Of a stretch of DNA of 64,000 nucleotides, positions 27,042-35,481 are shown one piece after another. The notes below the pieces were generated by a model that was not told the DNA's origin, did no database searches, and saw nothing but the letters and a program-made list of their open reading frames with translations. The position numbers were made by a program, and so were the translations under genes. Each line of letters opens with the position of its first letter. The first letter of the stretch is position 1. Source of the stretch: Salinihabitans flavidus (lineage in GTDB: Bacteria; Pseudomonadota; Alphaproteobacteria; Rhodobacterales; Rhodobacteraceae); NCBI RefSeq assembly GCF_900110425.1, contig NZ_FODS01000005.1, positions 62,001 through 126,000 of the forward strand, written 5' to 3'.

Positions 27042-27073
27042 GGAAAGGCCGATCACTGCAGACCGGCCTTTCC
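27042..27073 (-). terminator. Terminator hairpin after the ABC permease operon
   Basis: GGAAAGGCCG/CGGCCTTTCC form ten perfect pairs around a 12-base loop, about 32 bases beyond the stop of the minus-strand permease gene. There is no long T-run. The remaining 26900-27041 gap holds no gene. Confidence 0.6.
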
Positions 27074-27104
27074 CCACACATCAGGATATGCGTTCTTATT
27101 TCGC

Positions 27105-28058
27105 TCAGCGCCCCCTTATGCGCGGATCAAGCGCGTCGCGCAGCCCGTCACCAAGGTAATTCACGCTCAGCACGGTCAGAGAGATTGCCATGCCGGGCCA
27201 GATTACCCGCTCCGGGTATTGCTGAAGATAGTCCGTGGCATCGAAAAGCAGGCGCCCCCATGTCGGGAAGTCCGGCGGAAATCCGAGGCCGAGAAAGCTC
27301 AGCGCCGACTCGGTTATGATGGCGTTGGCGATCCCGAGGGTGGCCGACACCATGATCGGCGACAGGACGTTTGGCAGAATATGCCGCATGATCATCATCG
27401 TGCTCGACGTTCCGATGGAGCGTGCCGCGAGGATGAACTCCCGTTCCTTGATGGCGAGGACATCACCGCGCACGATCCGTGCCGTGGGCATCCAGCTCGT
27501 CATACCGATGGAGACCACGATCAGGATGAAAATTCCGGTTTCCGGCCCGAAACGAGAGTTGAGAGGGTCACGAAACAGTAGCATCATCACCAGAAGAAGC
27601 GGCAGAAGCGGCAGGGCGAGAAACAAATCCGTCAGGCGCATCAGCGGCCCGTCCAGTTTGCGGAAGTACCCGGCCATGACTCCGATAAAACTGCCCAATC
27701 CCAGTGCCAGAAGCATCGCCGTTATACCCACCGCGACCGAGACACGCCCGCCGGCCATCATCCGCGCCAGCGTGTCGCGGCCAAGCTGATCAGTGCCAAA
27801 CGGATGGGCAAGACTCGGTCCCTGATTGCGCGCGCGGATATCGATGTAGGTCGGATCAAAAGGCCAGAAATAGGGCCCGACGAGCACCAGAAGGACCAGC
27901 GAGCAGAACACGATTCCGCCAACGAGGGCACCGCGATGGGTCTTGAACTGATCCCAGACGTCGCGCCACTTGTTGCGCGGTGGCGTTGTCGGGATTGGAT
28001 CGGGCAAAGCCCCGGTCGTCGCCAACGTGCTTTCGGGGTTGCGCTCTGTCTCAGTCAT
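27105..28058 (-). CDS. Peptide-type ABC transporter permease (DppC/OppC family)
   Basis: A 317-residue inner-membrane permease with a cytoplasmic N-terminal extension and an OppC-type start (NKWRDVWDQFKTHRGALVGGIVFCSLVLLVLV). Six helices are expected. The PFGTDQLGRDTLARMMAGGRVSV segment and the EAA loop (EREFILAARSIGTSSTMMI) are diagnostic of the DppC/OppC family; the protein ends GDGLRDALDPRIRGR. The ATG overlaps the stop of the upstream dppB-type gene by eight bases. It should form the translocation channel with that protein. Confidence 0.95.
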   Translation of the reverse strand: MTETERNPESTLATTGALPDPIPTTPPRNKWRDVWDQFKTHRGALVGGIVFCSLVLLVLVGPYFWPFDPTYIDIRARNQGPSLAHPFGTDQLGRDTLARMMAGGRVSVAVGITAMLLALGLGSFIGVMAGYFRKLDGPLMRLTDLFLALPLLPLLLVMMLLFRDPLNSRFGPETGIFILIVVSIGMTSWMPTARIVRGDVLAIKEREFILAARSIGTSSTMMIMRHILPNVLSPIMVSATLGIANAIITESALSFLGLGFPPDFPTWGRLLFDATDYLQQYPERVIWPGMAISLTVLSVNYLGDGLRDALDPRIRGR

Positions 28059-29058
28059 AGCGAATCCTCGGGTCCAGAATACCGTAGAGCACGTCAGCGA
28101 TCAGGTTGAAGAACACGATCAACACCGCGAACATGAAGGTGATCGTTTGAACCATGGGTAGGTCATTGGCATAGATGGCGGTGATCAGAAGCTGTCCAAT
28201 CCCGTTTACCTTGAATACCTGCTCGGTGATGATGGCGCCGCCGAAAATGGCTGGCACACCAAGTGCGATCACCGTGACCACAGGGATCATGGAGTTTCGC
28301 AGCACATGCACCATCACGACGACCGCCTCTGACAGCCCCTTGGCGCGCGCCGTGCGAACGTAGTCCTGATTGAGGTTATCGAGCATCGAGGCCCGCATGA
28401 ACCGTCCGATCTGTGCCGTTGTTTGCAGCGCCAGAACCATGACCGGCATGATCATCTGCTGAAGCTGCACCTTGAACGTGGCCCAGTCCACAACCTGGTG
28501 CGTGGTATCATAGATCGACGGAAACCAGCCAAGCTGCACCGAAAAGATGACGATGATCAGCGGCCCGGTGAAAAAGGGCGGGATTGAGTAGCCGACCATC
28601 GTGATGAATGTGCCGGCCTGATCGAAGACTGAATACTGGCGATAGGCCGAATAGATCCCGATCGGCAGGGCGATGAGCACCCCGACCACATAAGACATGC
28701 CAACAACCCACAGCGTCTGGGGCATGCGCTGTACCACGATATCCATGACCGGAGAACGGGTTTGCCAGCTTATGACGCGCAACTTTCCATCCGAAAGGCT
28801 GGTGCCAATTAGATGGTCAATGAAAACCTGTGGCTCGATCCAGAAGAACTGTACGATCCATTTCCAGAACCGGATGTGGAACGGCTCTCCGAGACCTAGG
28901 GCGAGGCGCATCTTCTCTTTGACATCAGGCGGCACGGTGAGGGGCACCTGCGCCATCGGATCGCCTGGGGCAAGTTCCAGCAGAAGGAAAATTATCAGGC
29001 TGATGAAGAGAAGCGTCGGGACCGCGAGGATCAGACGTCGAATGGTGAAAGTGAGCAT
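28051..29058 (-). CDS. Peptide-type ABC transporter permease (DppB/OppB family)
   Basis: A 335-residue permease beginning MLTFTIRRLILAVPTLLFISLIIFLLLELAPGDP (written in parts in the family: RRL....PTL and L.PGDP). The periplasmic loop after helix 1 is longer than in E. coli DppB and includes FWKWIVQFFWIEP. The EAA motif reads YVRTARAKGLSEAVVVMVHVLRNSMIPV in pieces. It lies between the substrate-binding protein and the DppC-type gene. Confidence 0.95.
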   Translation of the reverse strand: MLTFTIRRLILAVPTLLFISLIIFLLLELAPGDPMAQVPLTVPPDVKEKMRLALGLGEPFHIRFWKWIVQFFWIEPQVFIDHLIGTSLSDGKLRVISWQTRSPVMDIVVQRMPQTLWVVGMSYVVGVLIALPIGIYSAYRQYSVFDQAGTFITMVGYSIPPFFTGPLIIVIFSVQLGWFPSIYDTTHQVVDWATFKVQLQQMIMPVMVLALQTTAQIGRFMRASMLDNLNQDYVRTARAKGLSEAVVVMVHVLRNSMIPVVTVIALGVPAIFGGAIITEQVFKVNGIGQLLITAIYANDLPMVQTITFMFAVLIVFFNLIADVLYGILDPRIRYD

Positions 29059-29096
29059 GAGCGTGCCTTTTTTACAGGCTTCTTGTTCTACGATGA

Positions 29097-29167
29097 GCCC
29101 CGGACCCTTGCCGCAAGGCCCCCCTCTGTTTCCATTCGTCAGAGGGGGCGCGGGGCAGATCCGGGGC
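29097..29167 (-). repeat. Nested stem-loops between binding-protein and permease genes
   Basis: An outer stem GCCCCGGA (29097-29104) with TCCGGGGC (29160-29167) encloses an inner stem CCCCCTCTG (29120-29128) with CAGAGGGGG (29140-29148). It fills the 133-base gap after the binding-protein gene. Such structures commonly protect the 3' end of the binding-protein mRNA so that this protein exceeds the permeases in amount. Confidence 0.65.
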
Positions 29168-29191
29168 TACATCATTGCTATACGGCAGCGA

Positions 29192-30898
29192 TCAGTTGTC
29201 GATCCGATACCAATCCGCGACATTCCACAATTCGCTATCCCAAGTGTTCAACACGACACCACCAAGGGAGTTGGAATGGGCCGACACGCGGCCGCGATCA
29301 ACAAGGGGAACGATAGTGTAGGTTTCCTTGGTCAGCATATCGTTCAACTTCTTGGCAAGCTCATAGCGCTTTTCAAGCTCGGAGGTCCGGCTTAGCTCAT
29401 CGAGCATTGCATCATACTCCGGATCGCAGAAGCGGTTGATGTTCTCGCCCTGCCACTGGCTTTCGGGCTTGGGTTCATTGCCGCAGCGATACATCGAAAG
29501 ATAGGATTGCGGATCGGTGCCGTCAAAGTTGTTGGCATACATTTCCACGTCGGCATAGAACTTCTGGAAGGTATCCGGCGAACCCGGATCACCGCCAAAG
29601 AACACCGAGGCATTGATGTTGCGCAATTCGGTTTCGACGCCGATTTCGTTCCACCACTGCTTGATCAATGCCTGAAAGTCCTGGCGCACGGCATTGGTCG
29701 AGGTCTGATACAGGATCTCGAGCTCAACACCATCCTTGTCGCGCACACCGTCGCCGTTGCTGTCAACCCAGCCGGCCTCTTCCAGCAGCGCCTTGGCACC
29801 TTCGATGTCCTGCTCAAGGCATTCGGTATTGTCAGAGGCATAAACCTCCGGCCCGGGCACAAGGTTACAGGTTGGGCGTCCGGCCTGCCCGTAGCCGATT
29901 TCGACCAGAAGCTCGCGGTCGATCGCCATCGACAGCGCCTTGCGGACATTGAATTCGGTCAGGAAGGGATGCGGCGCCTTGCGGGTCGCACGCACATCCG
30001 CCGGAAGTGATGGATCCGGATCGGTCAGGTTCATTTCCAGCCGCTCGACCAAAGTGCCAAAGGCTGCGATGGGTTTGCCCTTGCCGCCTTCGGCCATGTT
30101 CTCGATGACGTCAGGCGCAAGTTGCAGGTTCCAGGCGTAGTCAAACTCGCCGGTTTCCATGACCGCCCGGCCTGCCGCCGTCGCATCGCCGCCACCTTTG
30201 AGCGTCAGCGTGGCGAACGCCGGCTTGTCCGGATCGCGGTAGTTGGGGTTGGCCGACATTGAGATCACGTCGTTGGGGCGGAATTCGTCCACAACGAAGG
30301 GTCCGGTGCCGACGGGATTGAAGTTCGCCTCGGTGCATTCGGGTGCTTTTGCCCCAAGGCAATCCGCGAACTGCGCCTTTTGAATGATCGGCGACTGGCC
30401 GCCCATGAACGGGCCATAAGGGTTGGGTTTGGGTTCCTCGAAATGCACCGTCACTGTTAGGTCATCGACGATTTCGACCTCTTTCACCCCGCTGAACTTC
30501 GCAAGCTGCGCACAGCCGCCTTCGGGGTGCATGCAGTATTCCGCGGTGAACTTGATATCGGCCGAGGTGACCGGGCTGCCGTCGGACCACTCCAGACCTT
30601 CTTTAAGTTTCCAGGTGATCGACTTCAGGTCTTCGGAGACACCTCCGTTGGCAACGGTCGGGATCTCTTCGGCGAGATAGGGAACGAGGTTGCCGTCCTG
30701 ATCGTAGCGGCCAAGCGGTTCGATCACCAGCGACGCGGCTTCGATATCCTTGGTGCCGCCCGAAAGATACGGGGTCATTATCGACGGGGCTTGCCAGTAG
30801 ATGATGTTTACATGGCCATCCGATCCGCGCTCCGCCATCGCCGCTGGGGCAACGGCAAAACTGGCGGCGGCGCCAAGCATCAGTGATCTCAGCTTCAT
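29192..30898 (-). CDS. Peptide ABC transporter substrate-binding protein (SBP family 5)
   Basis: A 568-residue periplasmic binding protein from ATG 30898 after AAGGAGAG; an upstream in-frame extension is not signal-like. The signal peptide is MKLRSLMLGAAASFAVAPAA, cleaved after AMA. Family 5 marks are LVIEPLGRYDQDGNLVPYLAEEIP, LKEGLEWSDGSPVTSADIKF and NPVGTGPFVVDEFRPND. Others are RKALSMAIDRELLVE and ILYQTSTNAVRQDFQALIKQWWNEIGVETELR. It is the first gene of the operon with two permeases, divergent from the ATPase gene. The substrate is probably a peptide-like or acyl amino acid compound, inferred from the neighbouring M20 hydrolases. Confidence 0.95.
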   Translation of the reverse strand: MKLRSLMLGAAASFAVAPAAMAERGSDGHVNIIYWQAPSIMTPYLSGGTKDIEAASLVIEPLGRYDQDGNLVPYLAEEIPTVANGGVSEDLKSITWKLKEGLEWSDGSPVTSADIKFTAEYCMHPEGGCAQLAKFSGVKEVEIVDDLTVTVHFEEPKPNPYGPFMGGQSPIIQKAQFADCLGAKAPECTEANFNPVGTGPFVVDEFRPNDVISMSANPNYRDPDKPAFATLTLKGGGDATAAGRAVMETGEFDYAWNLQLAPDVIENMAEGGKGKPIAAFGTLVERLEMNLTDPDPSLPADVRATRKAPHPFLTEFNVRKALSMAIDRELLVEIGYGQAGRPTCNLVPGPEVYASDNTECLEQDIEGAKALLEEAGWVDSNGDGVRDKDGVELEILYQTSTNAVRQDFQALIKQWWNEIGVETELRNINASVFFGGDPGSPDTFQKFYADVEMYANNFDGTDPQSYLSMYRCGNEPKPESQWQGENINRFCDPEYDAMLDELSRTSELEKRYELAKKLNDMLTKETYTIVPLVDRGRVSAHSNSLGGVVLNTWDSELWNVADWYRIDN

Positions 30899-31121
30899 GA
30901 TTCTCTCCTTGTTGGGCGCATTCGCGCTTTCACAGCGGCCTTTGGGGACGCTGATTTTTATTGACTTCCACGTTGAAAATTCCACTTGAAACAACACCTT
31001 ATCCAGGTATCTTCAAATGTATTCCCCCGCAGACTGTGCCCATCACAGACCAGCCGGAAAAAAAATGCAAGCCTTCCGTTGGCGCATCTGTTTTGCGAGG
31101 CAACCCCTAAGGCATCAAGGT

Positions 31122-31149
31122 TTGACACCTGTGACCGTCTGTCTATAGC
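31122..31149 (+). promoter_or_regulatory. Sigma70-like promoter of the ABC ATPase operon
   Basis: TTGACA (31122-31127), a 16-base spacer and TATAGC (31144-31149) lie about 50 bases before the ATPase start. They are in the 300-base divergent gap 30899-31198, where no gene is seen. Confidence 0.55.
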
Positions 31150-31198
31150 GTCGCGCCATCGCGGATAAAAAAACAGAACCAAAGTGAGGGCCGCCGAT

Positions 31199-33019
31199 AT
31201 GCTGGACAATCCGATCGCGTCGATTCGCAATCTGCGTGTCGAGTTCCAAACAAAGGACGGCCCCGTACTGGCGGTCGATGATGTCTCCTTTGACATCAGA
31301 CCAAGTGAAACCGTCTGCATCGTGGGTGAATCAGGATCCGGGAAATCGGTTTCGAGCCTGTCGCTTATGCGCCTTGTGGAATTTGGCGGGGGTGAAATTT
31401 CCGGCGGACGACTGATTTTTGACCGCAAGACTGGCGGGGAAACGGATCTGGCGATCACGGATCAGAAACTGATGCGCACGATTCGCGGCAATGAGATCGG
31501 AATGATCTTTCAGGAACCGATGACCGCGCTGAACCCTGTTTTTACCGTCGGTCGACAGTTGACCGAAGGGTTGCGGATTCACATGGGTATGAATCGCGCG
31601 CAGGCCAAAGCGCGGGCGCTCGAACTTCTCAAACAGGTTCGCATTCCCGAACCCGAACGACGATTGCAGCAATATCCGCATGAACTCTCCGGCGGCATGC
31701 GACAACGCGTGGTGATCGCCATGGCGATGGCTTGCGAGCCGCGTCTTCTGATCGCCGATGAGCCGACGACAGCACTCGACGTGACGATTCAGGCCGAGAT
31801 TCTTGCCCTGATGGACAGGCTGAAGCGTGAAACCGGCACCGCAGTCATGTTCATCACGCATGACATGGCTGTTGTGGCGCAGATGGCCGACCGCGTGGTT
31901 GTCATGTTTCGCGGCAAGAAGGTCGAGGAAGGTACAGTCGACGAAATCTTCAACTCACCCAAGCACGACTATACAAAGGCGCTTCTGGCCGCCGTTCCTC
32001 GGCTGGGAGAGATGCAGGGCAAGTCGCTGCCCGAGCCGATGAAGCTTCTGGGCGACACAGAGCACAGCCGCAAGCCGATCCCCGGAACCGAGGAGGTGCT
32101 TCTCGAGGTTAAGAACCTTGTCACACGGTTCCCCGTCAAGGGTGGATTCTTTCGGCGCACGGTGGCCAATGTCCATGCGGTGGAGGACGTTTCCTTTTCG
32201 ATCAACAAGGGCCAGACGCTTAGTCTTGTGGGGGAATCAGGCTGTGGTAAATCGACGGCCGGCCGTTCGATCCTGAGGCTGGTGGAACCGCTTTCGGGGC
32301 AAATCAGATTGGGAGATACCGACATTGTCGCTCTCGACCAACAAGGGCTTCGAAAGGCGCGGCTGGACATGCAGATGGTGTTTCAGGATCCTTTCGCCTC
32401 TCTCAATCCGCAGATGCAGCTGATGGATCAGGTGGCTGAACCGATGCGCAACTACGGCACAGTGAAAGGGGACGCGTTGCGCAAAAGGGTCGAGATGCTG
32501 TTTGATCGCGTCGAACTGCCCCGTAGTTTCATGCGGCGCTATCCGCATGAGCTTTCGGGCGGGCAGCGGCAGCGTGTCGCCATCGCACGCGCTCTGGCGC
32601 TCAATCCAAAGCTGATCATCTCTGATGAGGCGGTTTCCGCGCTGGACGTTTCCGTGCAGGCGCAGGTTCTCAACCTGATGATGGAGCTACAGGCCGAACT
32701 GGGCATATCTTATCTTTTCATCAGTCATGACATGGCCGTTGTCGAACGAGTGAGTCATAACGTTGGTGTCATGTATCTTGGCAGAATCGTCGAGCTTGGG
32801 CCACGTGCGGCAGTGTTCGAAGATCCGCAGCACCCTTATACGCAAGCTCTGATGAAAGCGGTTCCCGTTGCCGACCCGAGTAAGCGCAAAGCCGAGAAGG
32901 ATCTCAACTTCAAACCGATCCCGTCTCCCATTCATCCGGTCGACTATGAACCTGCGCCGTCCGAATATACTGAGGTGACGCCGGGCCATTTCCTGTTGAC
33001 CTCTGACAGCGGATACTGA
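31199..33019 (+). CDS. Fused dual ABC ATPase of a peptide-type importer (DppD-DppF fusion)
   Basis: A 606-residue cytoplasmic protein from ATG 31199 (MLDNPIASIR), with GAGGG about eight bases upstream; GTG 31184 is possible. It contains two complete nucleotide-binding domains. The first has Walker A GESGSGKS at 43-50, signature LSGGMRQRV and Walker B LLIADEPTTALD. The second has GESGCGKST, LSGGQRQRV and LIISDEAVSALD. The second Walker B ends in DEA instead of DEP. Each domain carries the oligopeptide-transporter C-terminal HPYTQAL-type motif (HDYTKALLAAVP; HPYTQALMKAVP). This GsiA-like fusion supplies both ATPases for the divergent transporter. argE-like and M20 genes follow within a few bases. 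Confidence 0.95.
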   Translation: MLDNPIASIRNLRVEFQTKDGPVLAVDDVSFDIRPSETVCIVGESGSGKSVSSLSLMRLVEFGGGEISGGRLIFDRKTGGETDLAITDQKLMRTIRGNEIGMIFQEPMTALNPVFTVGRQLTEGLRIHMGMNRAQAKARALELLKQVRIPEPERRLQQYPHELSGGMRQRVVIAMAMACEPRLLIADEPTTALDVTIQAEILALMDRLKRETGTAVMFITHDMAVVAQMADRVVVMFRGKKVEEGTVDEIFNSPKHDYTKALLAAVPRLGEMQGKSLPEPMKLLGDTEHSRKPIPGTEEVLLEVKNLVTRFPVKGGFFRRTVANVHAVEDVSFSINKGQTLSLVGESGCGKSTAGRSILRLVEPLSGQIRLGDTDIVALDQQGLRKARLDMQMVFQDPFASLNPQMQLMDQVAEPMRNYGTVKGDALRKRVEMLFDRVELPRSFMRRYPHELSGGQRQRVAIARALALNPKLIISDEAVSALDVSVQAQVLNLMMELQAELGISYLFISHDMAVVERVSHNVGVMYLGRIVELGPRAAVFEDPQHPYTQALMKAVPVADPSKRKAEKDLNFKPIPSPIHPVDYEPAPSEYTEVTPGHFLLTSDSGY

Positions 33020-33022
33020 TTC

Positions 33023-34189
33023 ATGACTGAGCGATTATCCCCGCGCGCCCTGATGGAGAAACTCGTCGCCTTCCCGACGGTGAGCCGGGACAGCAACCTG
33101 TCATTGGTGGATTGGCTCGAAGACTACCTCAGCGAACAGGGCATCACCTGTCACAGACACTATAGTGAAGATAATCAGAAGGCGGCTCTTTTCGCGCAGG
33201 TTGGTCCGGATGTGGAGGGGGGGATTGTCCTTTCCGGCCATACTGACGTCGTTCCCGTCGATGGGCAGCCCTGGACATCCGATCCCTTCACCGTGCAGGA
33301 GCGGGACGGAAAGCTTTTCGGCCGCGGATGCGTGGACATGAAGGGCTTTGACGCGCTCGCCATCTGGGCGTTGGTGGAGGCGCATCACACCGGGATCAAA
33401 CGGCCACTGCAACTCGCGCTGAGCTATGACGAGGAGGTTGGGTGCATCGGGGCGCCGCCCATGATCGAAGCGATGCAGAATGTCTTGCCGAAGGCCAGTG
33501 CCGCCATCATCGGTGAGCCGTCCATGGTGCGCGCTGTCACCGGGCACAAAGGAGGGGCCGGGTTTCGAACCCATGTGATCGGCTACGAGGTTCACAGCTC
33601 GATGATGCACACCGGCGTGAACGCGATCATGTCCGGTGCAAAGCTCATCGAATGGGCGAATCAGTGCAATGCCGCGAACATGGCCGCACGGCCCGGTCCG
33701 CTGGCCGCGAATTTCGAGCCGCCGTTCACAACGGTGCATGTCGGCACCATATCGGGAGGCACCGCGCATAACATCACCGCCAAGGATTGTGTTTTCGGTT
33801 TGGATTTCCGGGTGGTGCCGGGCGAAGAAATAGAAGACTGGCACAGTGCATATCTTGCGCGAATTCGAGAGGTTGAGGCGGAAATGAAGGCCGTTCACCC
33901 TGACGCGCGGATTGATGTGGAGCAGTATTTCAGCGTGCCCGCGCTTCTTCCCGAGGATGGGGGTGAGGCGGAGGCGATCGTTCGCCGCGTCACGGGAGAC
34001 AATGCCAGCCATGTGGTGTCATATGGCACCGAGGCGGGGCAGTTTCAGGCAGCCGGATATTCAGCCGTCGTATGCGGCCCCGGTGACATCGCGCAGGCGC
34101 ATCAACCCGACGAATACATCACATTGGACCAATTCAACGCGGGACATGAGTTCATGAGAAGCCTCGTTGACATGCTGAGGAGAGACTAA
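33023..34189 (+). CDS. argE: Acetylornithine deacetylase (M20 family)
   Basis: A 388-residue cytoplasmic zinc hydrolase removing acetyl groups from N-acetylornithine or a related acylated amino acid. M20 landmarks are LSGHTDVVPVDGQPW (His and Asp ligands), GRGCVDMKGFDALA, SYDEEVGCIGAPPMI with the catalytic Glu pair, IIGEPSMVRAVTGHKG, and the dimerisation-domain HTGVNAIMSGAKLIEWANQ. It starts three bases after the ATPase gene. In this context the enzyme may act on an imported substrate instead of in arginine synthesis, so argE is a family-level name. Confidence 0.88.
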   Translation: MTERLSPRALMEKLVAFPTVSRDSNLSLVDWLEDYLSEQGITCHRHYSEDNQKAALFAQVGPDVEGGIVLSGHTDVVPVDGQPWTSDPFTVQERDGKLFGRGCVDMKGFDALAIWALVEAHHTGIKRPLQLALSYDEEVGCIGAPPMIEAMQNVLPKASAAIIGEPSMVRAVTGHKGGAGFRTHVIGYEVHSSMMHTGVNAIMSGAKLIEWANQCNAANMAARPGPLAANFEPPFTTVHVGTISGGTAHNITAKDCVFGLDFRVVPGEEIEDWHSAYLARIREVEAEMKAVHPDARIDVEQYFSVPALLPEDGGEAEAIVRRVTGDNASHVVSYGTEAGQFQAAGYSAVVCGPGDIAQAHQPDEYITLDQFNAGHEFMRSLVDMLRRD

Positions 34190-34191
34190 CG

Positions 34192-35355
34192 ATGCCGGTC
34201 AAAAACCGATTTGCTGAACTACAGAATGTAATTACCGCATGGCGGCGAGACCTCCACGAACACCCCGAAATCTTGTTCGATACCCACCGCACCTCTGCGC
34301 TGGTTGCGGAGAAGTTGAAGGAGTTCGGCTGTGACGAGGTAGTCACAGGCATAGGCCGGACAGGCGTTGTGGGGGTGATCAATGGGAAATCCAACGATTC
34401 GGGTAAGGTGATCGGTTTGCGCGCGGACATGGATGCGCTGCCCATGCAGGAGATCACAGGGCTCGACTATGCCTCCAAGACCCCGAATGCCATGCATGCT
34501 TGTGGGCATGACGGGCATACCGCGATGCTTCTCGGTGCAGCGAAATATTTAAGCGAAACCAGGAACTTCAACGGCAAAGTTATAGTGATTTTCCAACCGG
34601 CTGAAGAGGGCGGCGGCGGCGGCAAGGAGATGTGTGACGACGGCATGATGGAGCGGTTCGGTGTGCAGGAAGTCTATGGGCTGCACAACTGGCCGGGTAA
34701 GCCGGTCGGGACGTTTTCCATTCGGCCCGGCGCCTTCTTCGCGGCGACCGATCAATTCGACATTGAGGTGCAGGGCAAGGGTGGACATGCGGCGAAACCG
34801 CATGAGACCGTGGATACGACGGTGATGGCGAGCCATCTGGTACTGGCGCTTCAGACCATCGCCAGCCGCAACGCCGACCCGGTGGATCAGGTCGTGGTGT
34901 CGGTCACGTCGTTTGAAACATCTTCAAACGCTTTCAATGTGATACCTGCCACAGTTCATCTCCGTGGCACGGTTCGGACGATGAGCGCCGAGATGCGCGA
35001 TCTGGCCGAGCGCCGGATCAAGGAAATCTGCGAAATGCAGACAGCGACCTTTGGCGGCTCGGCCAAGGTGGACTACCACCGTGGTTATCCTGTCATGGTC
35101 AACTCCCCCGAGCAGACCGATTTTGCAGCGGAAATTGCCCGCTCCATAAGTGGAAACTGCGAGGACGCACCGCTGGTCATGGGCGGTGAGGACTTCGCTT
35201 TCATGCTGGAAGAGCGGCCCGGCGCCTATATTCTTATGGGCAATGGCGACACCGCGATGGTGCATAACCCGGAATACGATTTCAACGACGAGGCGATTCC
35301 CGCTGGCTGTAGCTGGTGGGCGGAAATCGTAGAGAAACGGATGCCCGCGTCATAA
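34192..35355 (+). CDS. M20 family amidohydrolase (hippurate hydrolase/IAA-amino-acid hydrolase-like)
   Basis: A 387-residue cytoplasmic metallo-amidohydrolase. Motifs include WRRDLHEHPEILFDTHRTS, GLRADMDALPMQE, MHACGHDGHTAMLLGAAKYL (metal ligands), FQPAEEGGGGGKEMCDDG and GLHNWPGKPVGTF. It ends with a MGGEDFAFMLEERPGAYILMGNG segment. This class cleaves N-acyl amino acids such as hippurate. It lies two bases after the argE-like gene as last member of the ATPase operon. Confidence 0.92.
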   Translation: MPVKNRFAELQNVITAWRRDLHEHPEILFDTHRTSALVAEKLKEFGCDEVVTGIGRTGVVGVINGKSNDSGKVIGLRADMDALPMQEITGLDYASKTPNAMHACGHDGHTAMLLGAAKYLSETRNFNGKVIVIFQPAEEGGGGGKEMCDDGMMERFGVQEVYGLHNWPGKPVGTFSIRPGAFFAATDQFDIEVQGKGGHAAKPHETVDTTVMASHLVLALQTIASRNADPVDQVVVSVTSFETSSNAFNVIPATVHLRGTVRTMSAEMRDLAERRIKEICEMQTATFGGSAKVDYHRGYPVMVNSPEQTDFAAEIARSISGNCEDAPLVMGGEDFAFMLEERPGAYILMGNGDTAMVHNPEYDFNDEAIPAGCSWWAEIVEKRMPAS

Positions 35356-35364
35356 GGGAATAAA

Positions 35365-35387
35365 CCTCGCCGGTGGCGGGGCATTTT
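35365..35387 (+). terminator. Terminator of the ATPase-argE-amidohydrolase operon
   Basis: CCTCGCC/GGCGGGG form seven pairs (one T-G) around GGT, followed by CATTTT, starting nine bases after the stop. Confidence 0.6.
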
Positions 35388-35447
35388 CGTTCCGGCGGTG
35401 CGTTCCGGACGGCGGCGGAGAGGGCGAAAATGCCTGTCTGCAGCGCG

Positions 35448-35480
35448 TCGGTACAACGTCGGTATTACGTCGGTATCGAA
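35448..35480 (+). repeat. Phased 11-bp tandem repeat, site C (3 units)
   Basis: Contiguous units TCGGTACAACG, TCGGTATTACG and TCGGTATCGAA end one base before the waaA stop codon on the opposite strand. The preceding CTGTCTGCAGCGCG is nearly the same as CTGTCTGCATCGCG preceding site A, so these two sites share a longer homology. Confidence 0.85.
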
Positions 35481-35481
35481 T

